The translations under genes and the position numbers were made by a program. Below, one piece after another: positions 1-30,614 of a stretch of DNA of 64,000 nt (position 1 is the first letter of the stretch; each line of letters begins with the position of its first letter). Origin of the DNA: Eriocheir sinensis (Eukaryota > Arthropoda > Malacostraca > Decapoda > Varunidae); NCBI RefSeq assembly GCF_024679095.1, contig NC_066529.1, forward strand, positions 1,029,001 to 1,093,000, in the 5' to 3' direction. The notes under the pieces were generated by a model. The model saw only the letters and a program-made list of their open reading frames with translations, did no database searches and had not been told where the DNA came from.

Positions 1-481
1 TTGTCAAAAATAAAACTGACCTATATTTACACAGCAGCTGCTGTTTTTAGTCTGGATATTTTTTGGTGGCATCATGGTGGTTAAGCCTGAATGGTGGAGG
101 TCAAGCAGTACTACCATATACTTTTATCTTTTAAGTCTGCCATGTCTGTTATCCCCACTAGGTATTTTTACTTTAATTTCATAATTTTTCCAATTTCCTC
201 ATTTATCCCCTAGAGCACACTTCTCTCTTGTCCCAAACTGAACCTCACCACCATGTTCTCATGCATCACCTCATATTTTGGCTTTGTCTCACCTGCTTAC
301 CCAAAGGACTTTTGGGTAAGCTTTCACTCCCCACTATCTTGACATTTCATGCATTTTCACACAATATAAAAAACATATTAGTACATTCATGAAGAGTGTT
401 TTTCCCTTACCAACAGCTAATTTTCTTTGGTTAGTAGTATAACATGCATTTCCCACACTACAGTAATCTTACTTCCACATA

Positions 482-487
482 TTTATT
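482..487 (-). terminator. Candidate poly(A) signal of the Mpv17-like gene
   Basis: The minus strand reads AATAAA about 150 bases after the stop codon. Position and sequence fit a poly(A) signal; there is no transcript support. Confidence 0.4.
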
Positions 488-639
488 CTCACCCACCACC
501 TCTCCCATACTAATTTGTTAACCTTAGTGATGTTACAAAAATAACTCTACAGATGCACTACTTGGAAATCCCTTAAAATTTAACTGTGAAATGTCACAAA
601 TATACCTTATTCATGAAGGTCCTCCTACATAGGGAACCT

Positions 640-7425
<6,786 letters not shown>

Positions 7426-7519
7426 CTTGCCTGGAAAAATAGTAAAGGTAGAATTGGGGAATACACTACAGCTGCATTTGGCCTCAATATTCATCTCCAT
7501 CTCATTGGCCATTGAACCT

Positions 7520-7750
7520 GTGGTAAGTAGGGGCCCATTACCCCAGGACGCAGGGTCAGTGTGACATTCGGGTTACCACAAGTCGCCTTTGCTAAGCATC
7601 CCCAGGTACCCACTTATCGACCATCCAGAAAGGAAGGATGAACAGCTGGGTGGGCTGCAAAATGACTGCCTGGGTTGGGATTCAAACCAAGGTCTGCAAA
7701 TTCATAGCTAGACATGCTAAGAACTTCCACTAAAGGCACTGCATATTTCA
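7520..7750 (-). mobile_element. tRNA-derived SINE
   Basis: The minus strand carries a B-box-like GGTTTGAATCCCAACCCAGG and a body (GCCCACCCAGCTGTTCATCC) also seen at 1790-1995. It lies just upstream of the first coding exon of the Mpv17-like gene. Confidence 0.65.
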
Positions 7751-7872
7751 CGAGTGCTTTGCCGTCACAAAGCACACGTTCATAAGCTATTATTCTTTTT
7801 AATATTTAAAGCAAGTGAACCACCATGCTGGGTGAGATGGGTATAATCCTGGAATTTTACCCTGAAATTGCA

Positions 7873-7875
<3 letters not shown>

Positions 7876-7917
<42 letters not shown>
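7876..7917. repeat. (CT)n microsatellite
   Basis: Pure dinucleotide run in the upstream flank of the Mpv17-like gene. Confidence 0.95.
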
Positions 7918-7919
<2 letters not shown>

Positions 7920-8589
7920 CATTTTCCCAAATCAAAATATTTCAGCATTTGAGCCAGCTCCTGGCGATATTTGGTACAAGTTTTCTTAATCACAGCACTA
8001 ATTATATTTTCGCCTGCACGTCGGCTGACTGGGCTATGAAAAAGCCCTCAACTGGTGTTACTCATCTAGCATAAGGCGTCTCGTGAGTCTTGGGTTGCCC
8101 AACTAAATTCTCAATTTCATGGTAATTTAAATCTTGCCGCTCACTGAAGTTTAATTTGATTTGGAACTGGCCCAAAGGCGGTGTGTGGGTTGTATGGTTT
8201 CTGGCCGTGAGTGACATTAACGAAAATGTACTGTACGTACCCTTTTTCTTCTTTTGGGGTGTTTTATTACCCTCCCCTGAGAGGCACACGCCCAAACGGA
8301 CTTCACAAGTTCACAGCGGAGTCTGACAGTCGGTGCTGCGGGAAATACCTCCTCGCTCTGCATGTTTGTTTTTCTTGTCAGAGGCGATGCCGTTATAAAG
8401 GCCTGACAGAGGAGAAATCCCAAGACACCTGTGACATCAAGATCATGCGAACTGGGGAATATACAACATGAAAGCATATTAATTTTCGGTTTTGTTGTAG
8501 TTTGTGATTTTTGTGATGGTTGATATTGCCGGCATAAAGACAACACACCAGGCGGAGATCGACCTCTTTAGTGCCCTATATATAGCTCC

Positions 8590-9536
8590 TTCCATCAGGG
8601 GGCTCGGGTGAACATGGCCCAAAGAGCAGCAATAAGGGGGATCGAGGCAGTCTCTACGTATGAGGATAAATGGAAAATCCAAACCAACCCTACCAAATTC
8701 ACCATCCTTCGCCTCGGTGCCAGAAAACACGAGGACATTGTCACGACAGCAGGCAGACACCGGACTGCTGACAGAGGAAAGATATTAGGCCTGACTATCT
8801 CCAAAAGGGTAGAGAGAGAGAGAGAGAGAGAGAGACTCAGAAATCCCAATTAAAACAAAAACACATCTAGTCAAGACCTTAATCCTCCCCGTCCTTGACT
8901 ACCCTCCCATCCCCACACATGCTCTCAGTAAGAAACAACTAAGCAAACTGCAAGTAATTCAAAACAGGGCGCTTCGATTTGCCACAGGTCAGAGATACCC
9001 ATACACCTTAAACACTGAAGAAATACACCAAGCCACCTGGACATTACCATCAACATTATATTATAGAGTCCACCAAAAGGCAGAAGAAATTTGGCAAAGA
9101 CTATCTGCCCTCGACCTTCCACCACTAGAGACACCACAAAACAACCAGGAAAGCATTACCCGTTACCATATGCTGCTTTCCCCAGCAGTTTACAAGCCCT
9201 GCAGAATCTACCACTCCCACAATTTCACTAAACTGCCTTATGCAACAGTAGCTAGCTAGATATTCATAGCACATTAACATTCACCCAACACACTCATAAT
9301 TCAAAAACATAAAACTCACCAATACGAAAAACACTTGCAATCAAGACACAAAGAACACATAAACAACACTTAAGAACATTAAAGAAAACCACGGACTACA
9401 TCCAACAAACTCCTAATCACCCGCATGCAACGGTGGTCGCCCACCGTTCTGTCTAGTTCTACTGTCTTTCCATTCCTACTTTACCTTCCTCTAACCCCTT
9501 CTTTTCACCTCTGAAAAAAAAAAAAAAAAAAAAAAA
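8590..9536 (+). mobile_element. 5'-truncated non-LTR retrotransposon (Jockey/I-like), RT C-terminal region
   Basis: The plus-strand frame reads AIRGIEAVSTYEDKWKIQTN then PTKFTILRLGA, typical of the Jockey/I group RT region after the catalytic domain. After a (GA)n interruption at 8812-8834 the frame resumes in another register (LSKLQVIQNRALRFATGQRY). A 3'UTR and a poly(A) run at 9517-9536 close the copy. The catalytic YADD region is missing, so it is dead. Confidence 0.75.
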
Positions 9537-10009
9537 TGCTCGGATTCGAATCCCAGGCGAAATACGGGGAAAAACATATTCTCCCAAATAGATAAATTTC
9601 TCATGTGCTACAAGACGTAGGTACATATAGGCCTAGATAGGCATACGACCCGGGTGGTTTACGGTGAACCCATTTCAATGTTGTATCATTTATAGCTCGG
9701 TACCATGTAGAAAACGCGTGATTTGAAGTGACTAAAAAAATCAAGCAAAAAAAAATTTATCCAAATGAGAGAAGGAAACCCCTATTATGACTCAAGGACG
9801 CGGAAAAAGTGCACCTCAAAAAAAAAAAAATTAAACTACGAGGATTCCTTATTGGCTCGACACGAGTATTCTTCCCGTCTCGGGTCTCCAGGTTCAAATA
9901 TCTTGCGGAAGTTTAGGAAAAGAAGGTATAGCTATTACCGCAAAGCTCAAAAGTTTTTTTTTTTTTTTATAGCTCACCGCAGGTGGTCATCAACACGTTT
10001 TTTATTTCA

Positions 10010-10027
10010 TATATATATATAGATATA

Positions 10028-10089
<62 letters not shown>

Positions 10090-10090
10090 T
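10010..10090. repeat. (TA)n microsatellite
   Basis: TA array with a few GATA interruptions. Confidence 0.95.
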
Positions 10091-10885
10091 ATATAGCTAC
10101 GTTGAACTCCAGTTATGGTGTTCAGCCAACAGGTAGCGGTAAGGGCACATTGACATATCTCAGTTTCTAACGAAAGACATCATTCTATTAAATTGGTGTT
10201 TTGCGTAGAGGTGCACCATGGTGACCTCTCGGCCGCCCTTCAGTGCATCAAAAATTGAACATTATTTTTCTTGTCGCATCAGCGGTGATTTATCTAACAG
10301 TCTGTTGTACTCATAAAAGTCATACACAACCAAATAGCGTGTATATTGCTCTTTATCCGCAAGTATATATATAAAAAAAAAAGCTTCAATAGTAAAAATA
10401 TAGTATTTTAGTAACATATCTTCCATAAAAATAATGGAGCAAACGAGGAAATAATATAGGTAGCTGCATGTATTCCTAGATACCTACCTATAGTAGGGGT
10501 AATTGGGCACAACTCGCCGGTCGTCACCACAGTTTACCTCGTTTATCTTCTCCAGGCTTATCAATTATGGTAATCATTTATCAAAATGCCCGAGAGGAAG
10601 GATAATCAGTTGGGTGGACTGCACGCACGCTCGTACACATGCACGGAAGGAGCACCCCTCACCCCCCCTCCAAGAAAACTCATCGGATCACCGCTACGAT
10701 AGAAAAGTGGCGGAGCAAAATTTGACCAAACTACCGTGATAAACTATAAACTTGAGGATATAATATGTGGGTATATATACAAATTATACGTACCTACAAG
10801 GTAACGTCACAACTAAGTTTATTTCAAGTTAATTATGGCCGTGCATATCGTTCCTGCTTATCAAGTAACCCTAGCTCAGACATGC

Positions 10886-10986
<101 letters not shown>

Positions 10987-11083
10987 CTACCATCAGCTGG
11001 CATATAGTACCTTATACCGTTGGGAAATCATGAAGATAAGTGGGGACCTTGAAGCCACTTAACTGATTCCTGCCCAACGACTG

Positions 11084-11114
<31 letters not shown>

Positions 11115-11115
<1 letters not shown>

Positions 11116-12150
11116 CTACTTTTTTTTTCATGGGTCAATACACACGTGTGCATTATTTTTTCCTTCATGACATACCGGCCTTCACCATGATATACTGATG
11201 GTACTTTATTTCATTAATGATAAAGATTAACCGTATTTATGTGAGCTATGTAATGTGCAAGTGCATGCATGAAAAAAAGGTACATAATATATATTATGTA
11301 AAGAAGCCTCGAGCCAGGTGTTGATGCGGGCAGTGCCACATACACAAATATATCAATCTCCTGTAATACAAAATTCACCCTTATTGTCATTGTGAATATA
11401 TAACCTGAAAGACCGCGTAAGCCTTGCGTATGAACCCCGTAACTGCAGGATAACGCTAAACTTGATCAATATCTCACCTGAATCCCGCTGCTGCCTCGAC
11501 ACACCCACCACGCCCACAGGTCCACTTGCAACTAGGCAGCAGCAAGGCCGCGGGGTTATCCGGGGAGTGGGGACACCGGGGGAGGGCGGGGGGCGGGTTG
11601 TTTGGAGGGCCCCGTTGGGGGACGGAGGGGGGATATTGCTGGGATTGCTCCAGGGGGAGGGGGGGAGCCTTGATGGTGCCGCAGGGTCAGATGCCAAGTC
11701 GCCTTCTTATAACTCAATATTAACGCACTATACCGGCATCAATATTGTACATCTTCATCTCCAACAATATAGTAATTTGCCCATGATGTTAACTCTGCTG
11801 ATACGTTCACGGAACTCTTCACATTAGGACGTATTTAAAGTTTCGTGAAATACGCCGCATTTGCCAAACGACGAGAGTTCTATCAATGACATCCAATCAT
11901 ACTGAATTAAGCTTTTGTTAACGGCAGAGGTATACCAATAACTTATTTCTAGATTCAACTATACGGTTCAGGTTGCACAAAATCGTACTTTCTATTGTCC
12001 AATAATTTATTGTCAAGGAAGTTTCAGTACGCAAAATCCCAAGGTTACAAAATACCTATCTGTCAGCATCACTGCTCTCCTGATCGAGGTACTAGAAGCA
12101 GCAAAGGGCAAAATTATATACTTTAGCTCTTCGACAAGCAACATACAAAG
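11115..12150. other. Intergenic, no gene seen
   Basis: Contains a G-rich block (about 11560-11690) with several short frames on both strands. None has a recognisable domain or convincing splice context. Confidence 0.5.
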
Positions 12151-12154
12151 GGCT

Positions 12155-12352
12155 ATGGGCCGTATTTTAAGACACCATCGCTTCTCACATCAACTATTTC
12201 TAAAGGTCAAAGAGGGGATCAATCTGCTTTTCAGGAGTGTTTTTTAAGATTCATGGCACAGAAGAAGGGTCGAACTACCACCAGGGTCATAAAACTACCC
12301 CTGGAAAGGCCTACAGCTCCTACGAAAGCCATGTCAAAAAATACGACCCTAT
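12155..12352 (+). mobile_element. GGCCGTATT-family MITE, copy 1
   Basis: About 200 bp with short inverted ends (GGGCCGTATTTTAAGACA at the left, a diverged inverse at the right). The interior CTTCTCACATCAACTATTTC and ACTACCACCAGGGTCATAAA is shared with at least five other copies in the window. Confidence 0.7.
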
Positions 12353-12715
12353 ATACCAATCATCTATACAATCCTAAAGATGGTTGCCTCCTTCGCTGTT
12401 TCGGTGGTCCCTCTCAGCAGTAGCTACCCATTTCACTATAATCACAGGATATCTCATTTCATACTTAACCGACTTCACTTCTGCTATTATATATGTCTTC
12501 CATTAACCTTCTCACCCCACAGAAAACCATAGGAAAGAGTGTAGAGATTAAAACAAGGGTGAAAATATCCATGGTGGTCCCCCCAGCCAGCATGCATTTA
12601 ATTGAACCGTGCGCGCAAGGCGTCTCGCGGATGTTTATTATTAGTTGTGGAAGTGGCTGCTTTTCGATACAGCAAGGCCTTATTGATAGTGAAGGAGGCA
12701 GCTCAAGGGGATAAA

Positions 12716-12726
12716 ACACACACACA

Positions 12727-12775
<49 letters not shown>
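12716..12775. repeat. (CA)n-poly(A) tract
   Basis: About 25 bp of AC and then about 35 A residues; it has the look of a retroelement tail. Confidence 0.9.
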
Positions 12776-12777
<2 letters not shown>

Positions 12778-12910
12778 ATACCAAGCACTGCTTTTATGAA
12801 AGAAAACCGAAATGAGTGGCCAGGAGACATTAATTTCGGATGGAGGGGTCTTAATTTATACCCCCCTCATAAATGAGCTCAAGTAGTAGACAGGACACAT
12901 ATAAGAAGGA

Positions 12911-12911
12911 A

Positions 12912-12952
<41 letters not shown>
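12911..12952. repeat. (CT)n microsatellite
   Basis: Pure CT run ending in a short CA run. Confidence 0.95.
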
Positions 12953-12957
<5 letters not shown>

Positions 12958-14497
12958 CACTCATCTTTTTTTTTCATGGGTAAATACATACATGCAATTA
13001 ATAGTAGTACGTTTCCACTCTTTATTTTTATTTTTTTTCCTTACCCATAATATTTAGTCAATTTAGCGTCCTTTCAAACCCAATCCAAATCATCACAGCA
13101 TTTACAGTTATATATGTTTACACATACCAACCACTCTGCATGGACATGAACTGAAAAGAAGCACATTCATGGTGAGCTAAAGCACTTGCGGGGCTCACCG
13201 CATACCTTCATACTTGCAGTAACCACACAAATGAATGCTGTATGCAAGTATCACTACTAGATATCCAATTAACATCTGCAAGTGTGTCTATTACCTAACA
13301 CAGTGGATGTTGAGGTTTGACTGTATTCAATTAATATGTGTAACTATGTAAGAACTTCCAATCACTAAAAATATAAAACAGGAAGTTAAATTATTTTCAA
13401 GGGTATTAAATACACAAATTGATATACAATCAACAACTCCAAGAGGGGTGCTGCTGAGAACAGAAACAATGAGACAAGGCATGTGCTCATTTCAATGCAA
13501 TAAATGGGCAATGTACAGGGATGCTTAATTTTTACCCCCTACACATGATTAGGAAGGAGATTTATTTCCAATGTAAAACTGATATTTTACAGCAAGTGTA
13601 TGACCCCCTGAGAAGGTTGACTGACTGACACCTGAGAGGAAATTTTAGAGAAGACAGAAGTCAGTGAAAGCCCAGCCAACAATGCAGATGAACCAGTCTG
13701 CCTGGAACCAAATAAGGATTTGACCAATTGGTGGAAGGGGAAGTAGTGGCACGGCCAGCCAGTAGTTGCAGAGCCGGTACAGAAGGGAGGTGAGGAACTT
13801 GGGCCTTTTCCTCAGTCTGGGATGCCACCACACCAACTTTGTGTTTACCAGGCACCTCAGTAATAATTTCGTTTTACTGTATGCAATAGCATTGTATAAA
13901 TGATTATGAATTCTTCCTCTGCAGTTAAGTTCATTGTGCATTAAAGGGATGAAGAAAAGTGATGTTGGCATAATCTTGCAACACCAGTTAGACATTTTTC
14001 TAATGAATGAAGCCTATATGGTCGGCAATTCTGAATTTGGCAAGTTTCTTTTTGCACCAATTACTCTCCATACTGATGAGCTTACTGTGAAGTAAAAAAA
14101 ATCCAAAATCCAGAATCTGAGTCCATGAAACCAGGGATTCGCTCTATTGAACACACCTTATCAGGACTTTCAATGAGAAAATTGTGTCAAGTTGATTGAA
14201 CAAACAGTCCAGACCAGGCAAACATCAAGTTTTATGCAAGTTTTCTAGCTTCATCATTCTTGAGTGACTCCTCAATGTCATCCGCAGTGGAGGTCGATCT
14301 AGAGAAAAATTTAAGAGAAGACTATTACTACTAGACCAAGTAATGAAAGATGGCCCTGAATGGAAGCAAATGGAACATTTAAAACATGATACATCCATTT
14401 ATTTGATTGAGATCTTATAACCAAGTAATGTAGGCAATTAAAAGTAAATTTGGGAGCTACAGACATATTGGAAATCCACAATCAACATGGCCTGAGG
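12953..14497. other. Intergenic, no gene recognised
   Basis: A 116-codon minus frame at 13645-13995 has no family features and no splice support. Nothing else of note. Confidence 0.45.
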
Positions 14498-14792
14498 CAA
14501 GGGTGGGCAAACTCTGGCCTGTGAAGGCCTCACATCCAGCCCACCACATTGCTTAGCAGTAATATTATGATATGGCCTGTGAAACCCCAGAAAAAAGAAA
14601 AATTCTGGCAAACAGCATACACCAGCCATATGCAGCCAGCACTTCTTTGTAATTATCCTGTATTCAATGTGAAAGTTATTCAACAAAATTCCTGTATATT
14701 ATTACTTTTGGGTTCTCATTTGTCCCTCAGGGCCAGAGGCTGCTCCTATAAGTCTTATCTGGCCCTCCCACCAAACAGTTTGCCTTCCTTTG
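14498..14792. mobile_element. hAT-like MITE
   Basis: The left end CAAGGGTGGGCAAACT and the inverse of the right end CAAAGGAAGGCAAACT match at 13 of 16 positions, the style of hAT elements. The flanking 8-mers (GCCTGAGG and GCCTACAG) are only partly alike. No transposase. Confidence 0.55.
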
Positions 14793-14901
14793 GCCTACAG
14801 CCACATTTGGCATCTCTTGCAAGATAAACTAAAAGATTACAGACTTTCATGATTAACAATAACAAAATAATTATGAATATTAAATAGCAAATGTATATTA
14901 G

Positions 14902-14906
<5 letters not shown>

Positions 14907-14953
<47 letters not shown>
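14907..14953. repeat. (GA)n microsatellite
   Basis: Pure GA run downstream of PIAS. Confidence 0.95.
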
Positions 14954-14954
<1 letters not shown>

Positions 14955-15008
14955 ACTTTCAATATAGAAGTGAATATAGAAATATTCTTCTCATTGTTAG
15001 TGTTTATG

Positions 15009-15014
15009 TTTATT
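15009..15014 (-). terminator. Candidate poly(A) signal of PIAS
   Basis: Minus-strand AATAAA about 600 bases past the stop codon. Other AT-rich hexamers nearby are possible; weak evidence. Confidence 0.25.
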
Positions 15015-15608
15015 TTTCATTCTAAAGGGCCCTTGGTATGATAGGAAGATGTGAAAATCAAAATTGAACATTGGTGTTAAATGTGAGAAGCAACATGGAA
15101 GTCATCCTCAGTATGTAGATTGTTGGGTAGTTTACTGAGGATGCTATATTAAAACCAACCTCTACAATTAGCCCATATTTGGGGAATATAAAAATAAGCC
15201 TAATGCCTAAATATATATCATATACAGCATATTCTGTAAATATATATTTTAAAAAGAATGAGAATTTGAAAAAAATATGGAGAAGTAATAAAAATGACAA
15301 GAGGCAAAGAGAATGTGCACAAAAAAATGCCTACTCTTATAGAGATCACAATGGAAGGAAAAACAGTAAAAAATAGTTACGGATAAAGCAATATCATCAG
15401 AGAATGAGTACATTAGATTACAGATGACTAGTAAATGAAGCTGGAAAACATTTTAATTAACTTGAGATCTATGCTACAATTAGATAACAATGATCTCTTA
15501 GATATCTATTTCTTTGTACTTTGTTTCCCACTTTTACTCTATAAAAAAGTGGACAAGTTACTAAGGCTCCCCTCATGGTACCACTGCAAGCACTGGCCTA
15601 CCCCTATA

Positions 15609-26689
<11,081 letters not shown>

Positions 26690-26944
26690 ATTCTGTAAGG
26701 AAACAAAGAAATTACCAGTTTATCTATTCTCACACTTGTTACACAAATCTCACTTAAAAGTATACTCATGGCTATATATTCCTTGTCCCATACAACTTCC
26801 ACGTCATAAAGCTTGTGAAGGGCAAAATTAATCTACCCCGACCAATAACCAATTCATTGTCATTATTCTTAGGGAAAAAACTGAATGCACTTGCAGAGGT
26901 GTTAGTATGCAGTCAACCTTACTGAACAGGATTCCCTTGTAGGC

Positions 26945-28265
26945 AGAGGTGTCTTGCAATTCCTAAGAGTAATTTGGCATGTTGCAAGTGCAACATGCCA
27001 ATCCTCTCTTAGCCGTTTCGGTGAAACTTTTGCTATTGCGCTGGACATATCAAAAGCTTTTGATAGGGTCTGGCACAAATCTTTGCTTTCTAAACTACCC
27101 TCCTACGGTTTCTATCCTTCTCTCTGTACCTTTATCTCCAGTTTCCTTTCTGACCGTTCTATTTCTGCCGTGGTAGACGGTCACTGTTCTTCCCCTAAAT
27201 CTATTAACAGTGGTGTCCCACAGGGTTGTCCTATCTCCCACTCTTTTTCTGTTGTTCATTGATGATCTTCTTTCCAAAACGAACTGTCCTATCCACTCCT
27301 ACGCCGATGATTCCACTCTGCATTATTCAACTTCTTTTAATAGAAGACCCACCCTTCAGGAACTTAACGACTCAAGGCTGGAGGCTGCAGAACGCTTAGC
27401 CTCAGACCTTACTATTATTTCCGATTGGGGCAAGAAGAACCTGGTGTCCTTCAACGCCTCAAAAACACAGTTTCTCCACCTATCCACTCGACACAATCTT
27501 CCAAACAACTATCCCCTATTCTTTGACAACACCCAGCTATCACCTTCCTCAACACTAAACATCCTCGGTCTATCCTTAACTCAAAATCTCAACTGGAAAC
27601 TTCATATCTCATCTCTTACTAAATCAGTTTCCTCGAGGCTGGGCGTTTTCTACCGTCTCCGCCAATTATTTTCCCCCGCACAGTTGCTATCCGTTTACAG
27701 GGGCCTTGTCCTCGTATGGAGTATGCATCTCATGTGTGGGGGGGGCTCCACTCACACTGCTCTACTTGACAGAGTGGAGGCAAAGGCTCGTCTCATCAGC
27801 TCTCCTCCTCATACTGATAGTCTTCTACCTCTTAAATTCCGCAATGTTGCCTCTCTTTCTATCTTCTATCGATATTTCCACGCTGACTGCTCTTCTGAAC
27901 TTGCTAACTGCATGCCTCCCCCCCTCCCGCGGCCCCGCTGCACTCGACTTTCTACTCATGCTCATCCCTATACTGTCCAAACCCCTTATGCAAGAGTTAA
28001 CCAGCATCTTCACTCTTTCATCCCTCACGCTGGTAAACTCTGGAACAATCTTCCTTCATCTGTATTTCCTCCTGCCTACGACTTGAACTCTTTCAAGAGG
28101 AGGGTATCAGGACACCTCTCCTCCCGAAACTGACTTATCTTTCGCCAACTCGTTTGATTTATTTTAGGAGCAGCGAGTAGCGGGCTTTTTTTTTTTATTA
28201 ATGTTTACTTTTTTGTGCCCTTGAGCTGTCTCCTTTGCTGTAAAAAAAAAAAAAAAAAAAAAAAA
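26945..28265 (+). mobile_element. 5'-truncated non-LTR retrotransposon, RT domain to poly(A)
   Basis: Two overlapping frames: 26954-27262 (FAIALDISKAFDRVWHKSLL, then SGVPQGCP) and 27210-28133 (LFLLFIDDLLSKTNC, HSYADDSTLHYS, ending GHLSSRN). The RT catalytic YADD is intact, but a frameshift near 27215-27245 splits the ORF and the 5' half (endonuclease) is missing. The 3'UTR ends in a poly(A) run at 28241-28265. It lies upstream of PIAS on the opposite strand. Confidence 0.88.
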
Positions 28266-28938
28266 GGTGGTATTACTCCAGAATTACGCCAGCTCACTCC
28301 AGTGGTTGACACTTTTATCTGATGGATTTTTGTGCTAATTATCACTCTCTTAACCATTTCCATTGTAAATTATTCAGTTTTTTTCAGAATTGTGTGATTA
28401 ACTGAGTGTCAGTAGGTTAGCATTTAAGCAGCAGTAGCTTACTATTTTAGTGGCAATAGCTATTTTTATTTTTTATTTTTTTATTTTTTATACAAGAGGC
28501 TCATGCAGTTTAATTCCAAGACACTGATTATTCGTTTCCATGCAAAACATGATGCTTTATTACATGAAGATAGTTTATTCACTGCAAAACAGCTAAAAAG
28601 GAACCAGATTGAACTTGTCTCAGAATCACAACATAGCCATTTTACAGTGGAAATAATTATCTCCACAACCAATGTCACCATGTATTACACAGAAATGAAT
28701 AAACAGTGTCTTGTATTAACCTTAAACCTCTTGGGAAACCACAGGAAAGATTGTATTAGTCAAAGCAAGTGTTTTGAATATTTGCACCACTGCAGCGAGG
28801 CAGCTGTCAAAAGTATCCCAAAACACTGGCTCACTGCTGTTAAACTAGGTAGACTAATGAGTGTTCATCCTCTTGTTAACGCAAGGGCTTCCCGCCCCGT
28901 GAACCCCTTTAAGGGTAATAAAAGACAGGTGAAATAAA

Positions 28939-28963
28939 TAAATATATATATATATATATATAT

Positions 28964-29034
<71 letters not shown>
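28939..29034. repeat. (TA)n microsatellite
   Basis: TA run with one GAGA interruption. Confidence 0.95.
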
Positions 29035-29036
<2 letters not shown>

Positions 29037-29349
29037 CAGCACTAGCTCATCATCTTGGGGACAAACTTTTAGAATACCATTAAATGGACTATAGCTCTTC
29101 ATCTAATTTTATAAATGCTATTATAAGTTGACTGCATATGATACACTATCCAGTTCTTTCATTAGTACCTACTTGTTTTTGTGTATGTAATTATATATTG
29201 AGAGCTGGCACATCTGCAGAGTGCTGGCTTCCTAGTACCCCCTCCTCGTCATGTGTATTGTGGGGTCGGGAAGCCCACCAGGTGAGTAAACCAGGGTCAT
29301 AAAACTACTCCTGGAAATGCCCACAACTCCTGCAAAAGCATTGTCAAAT

Positions 29350-29425
29350 ATTTTTTACAGTAGAGGAATCAGTTCAAGGGCAAAAATAAGGAAACAATAA
29401 CGAAAAGAAAAAGCCCGCTACTCAA
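29350..29425 (-). mobile_element. 3'-terminal scrap of the 26945-28265 LINE family
   Basis: Short plus-strand match TTCAAGGGCAAAAATAAGG and AAAAAGCCCGCTACTCA, the inverse of that family's 3'UTR. Confidence 0.5.
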
Positions 29426-29744
29426 TAGACAAACAGAAAAGTCTTATAATACGATAATGCATAAACTGTGTGAGGTACAAGAAGCCTGAAATCAACCACT
29501 CAACGAACGACCAGTGTTGTGTACTTCTCCAGACTGAAATTGAGGGAATTTGTAACATGACCGATCATGGTTAATAATTAGTGTCTGTACTCAATGATAA
29601 ATTGTGTGTGATGGATGTTCAGTGTGTGTGAAATAATCGTTGAATATTTAATTGTGATACTATTATGAAAATATTAGACATGAAAACTGAATTAATGGTT
29701 ATATGTGATATTATGTAGTGCGGCGACTATGCCTGATGAACGAG

Positions 29745-29940
29745 CCTCCCATAACCCACTTAGCCAGTGGGGTACCTCTTTGGCCGACTCGGTAAGGAGT
29801 GGCTCTCCCGTCACGCTGGTTGCGGGTTCAATCCCAGGCAGCCGGCGAATACCCTGATCTTGATTAATTTCTTGTGTGTTCCGATACACGCAGAGGACGT
29901 GTTGGAAAATAGAGGAAATAGAAAAATATGCGTGTTATGC
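29745..29940 (+). mobile_element. tRNA-derived SINE
   Basis: tRNA-like head (TGGCCGACTCGGTAAGGAGT, B-box GCGGGTTCAATCCCAGG) followed by a body through CCGATACACGCAGAGGACG. Confidence 0.65.
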
Positions 29941-30439
29941 ACCTTTTTTGGTGCCCTGCGCATTATTATCCAGATCCAGATTCAGATCGGGGCATGACAA
30001 TTATTTGTGAAAGAAGTTAAGACACTCACTCACTCACTACGATGTTTGAGAATAAGTGCATCGAAGACTGTTATTGAGGCTAACGTTGTAATTGTTGACG
30101 GCCCTCGTAGAGCACTGCATCAGTGGCAGAGCAGGGCCTGAAACCTCATCAATGGTAAACGGAAAACGACCCATTTAATGTCTAAACTCTAAAGACATGC
30201 CACATAAACACTCGCCTACCCAGCAAGGAAAAAAAAACAAAAAATAAAAACAACACAAGCACACCAGACACTAATGTAGACACCGCTGGGCCATGCAAAG
30301 GAGATAAATAAACAGGGAGAAAGAATGTCATGGGAGGTCCTTAAGTAGCCACCTCGCCCCTGCAATGAAAACACAACACGTCCACAGTAAAGTAACCAAA
30401 ACATACGACACATTCACCAGTCCTACCCACCCAGCACCT

Positions 30440-30600
30440 CACCCTCAATGTATGTTAGCGTGCTGGGCTCACATTCACCACGCCATGTACAACATGGGTT
30501 CGCATCCCACGCTACCACCTGGGATTTTTCAGTCACCGCCGAGTGGCCTAAGACTACCCACATGCTGCCACCCGTCAACCTGCACTCTAGAAGGAACCGT
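30440..30600 (+). mobile_element. tRNA-derived SINE
   Basis: Head with GTTAGCGTGCTGGGCTCACA and B-box-like GGGTTCGCATCCCACG, body GGGATTTTTCAGTCACCGCC. Confidence 0.6.
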
Positions 30601-30614
30601 CCAGTTACTATTGA

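Noticed and set aside
11353..11827. Overlapping frames of about 115-120 codons on both strands
   Set aside because: They span a G-rich block; Pro/Gly-rich low-complexity translations without homology.
13645..13995. A 116-codon minus frame as a small gene
   Set aside because: No family motif, no Kozak or splice support, and similar frames occur by chance in this AT-rich region.
28503..28937. A 144-codon plus frame upstream of PIAS
   Set aside because: No domain or splice context; probably unannotated repeat. Also checked in reverse for a SAP domain and not found.
29745..29850. Functional tRNA gene
   Set aside because: A- and B-box-like heads recur in many diverged copies with SINE bodies and do not fold into a full cloverleaf by eye.
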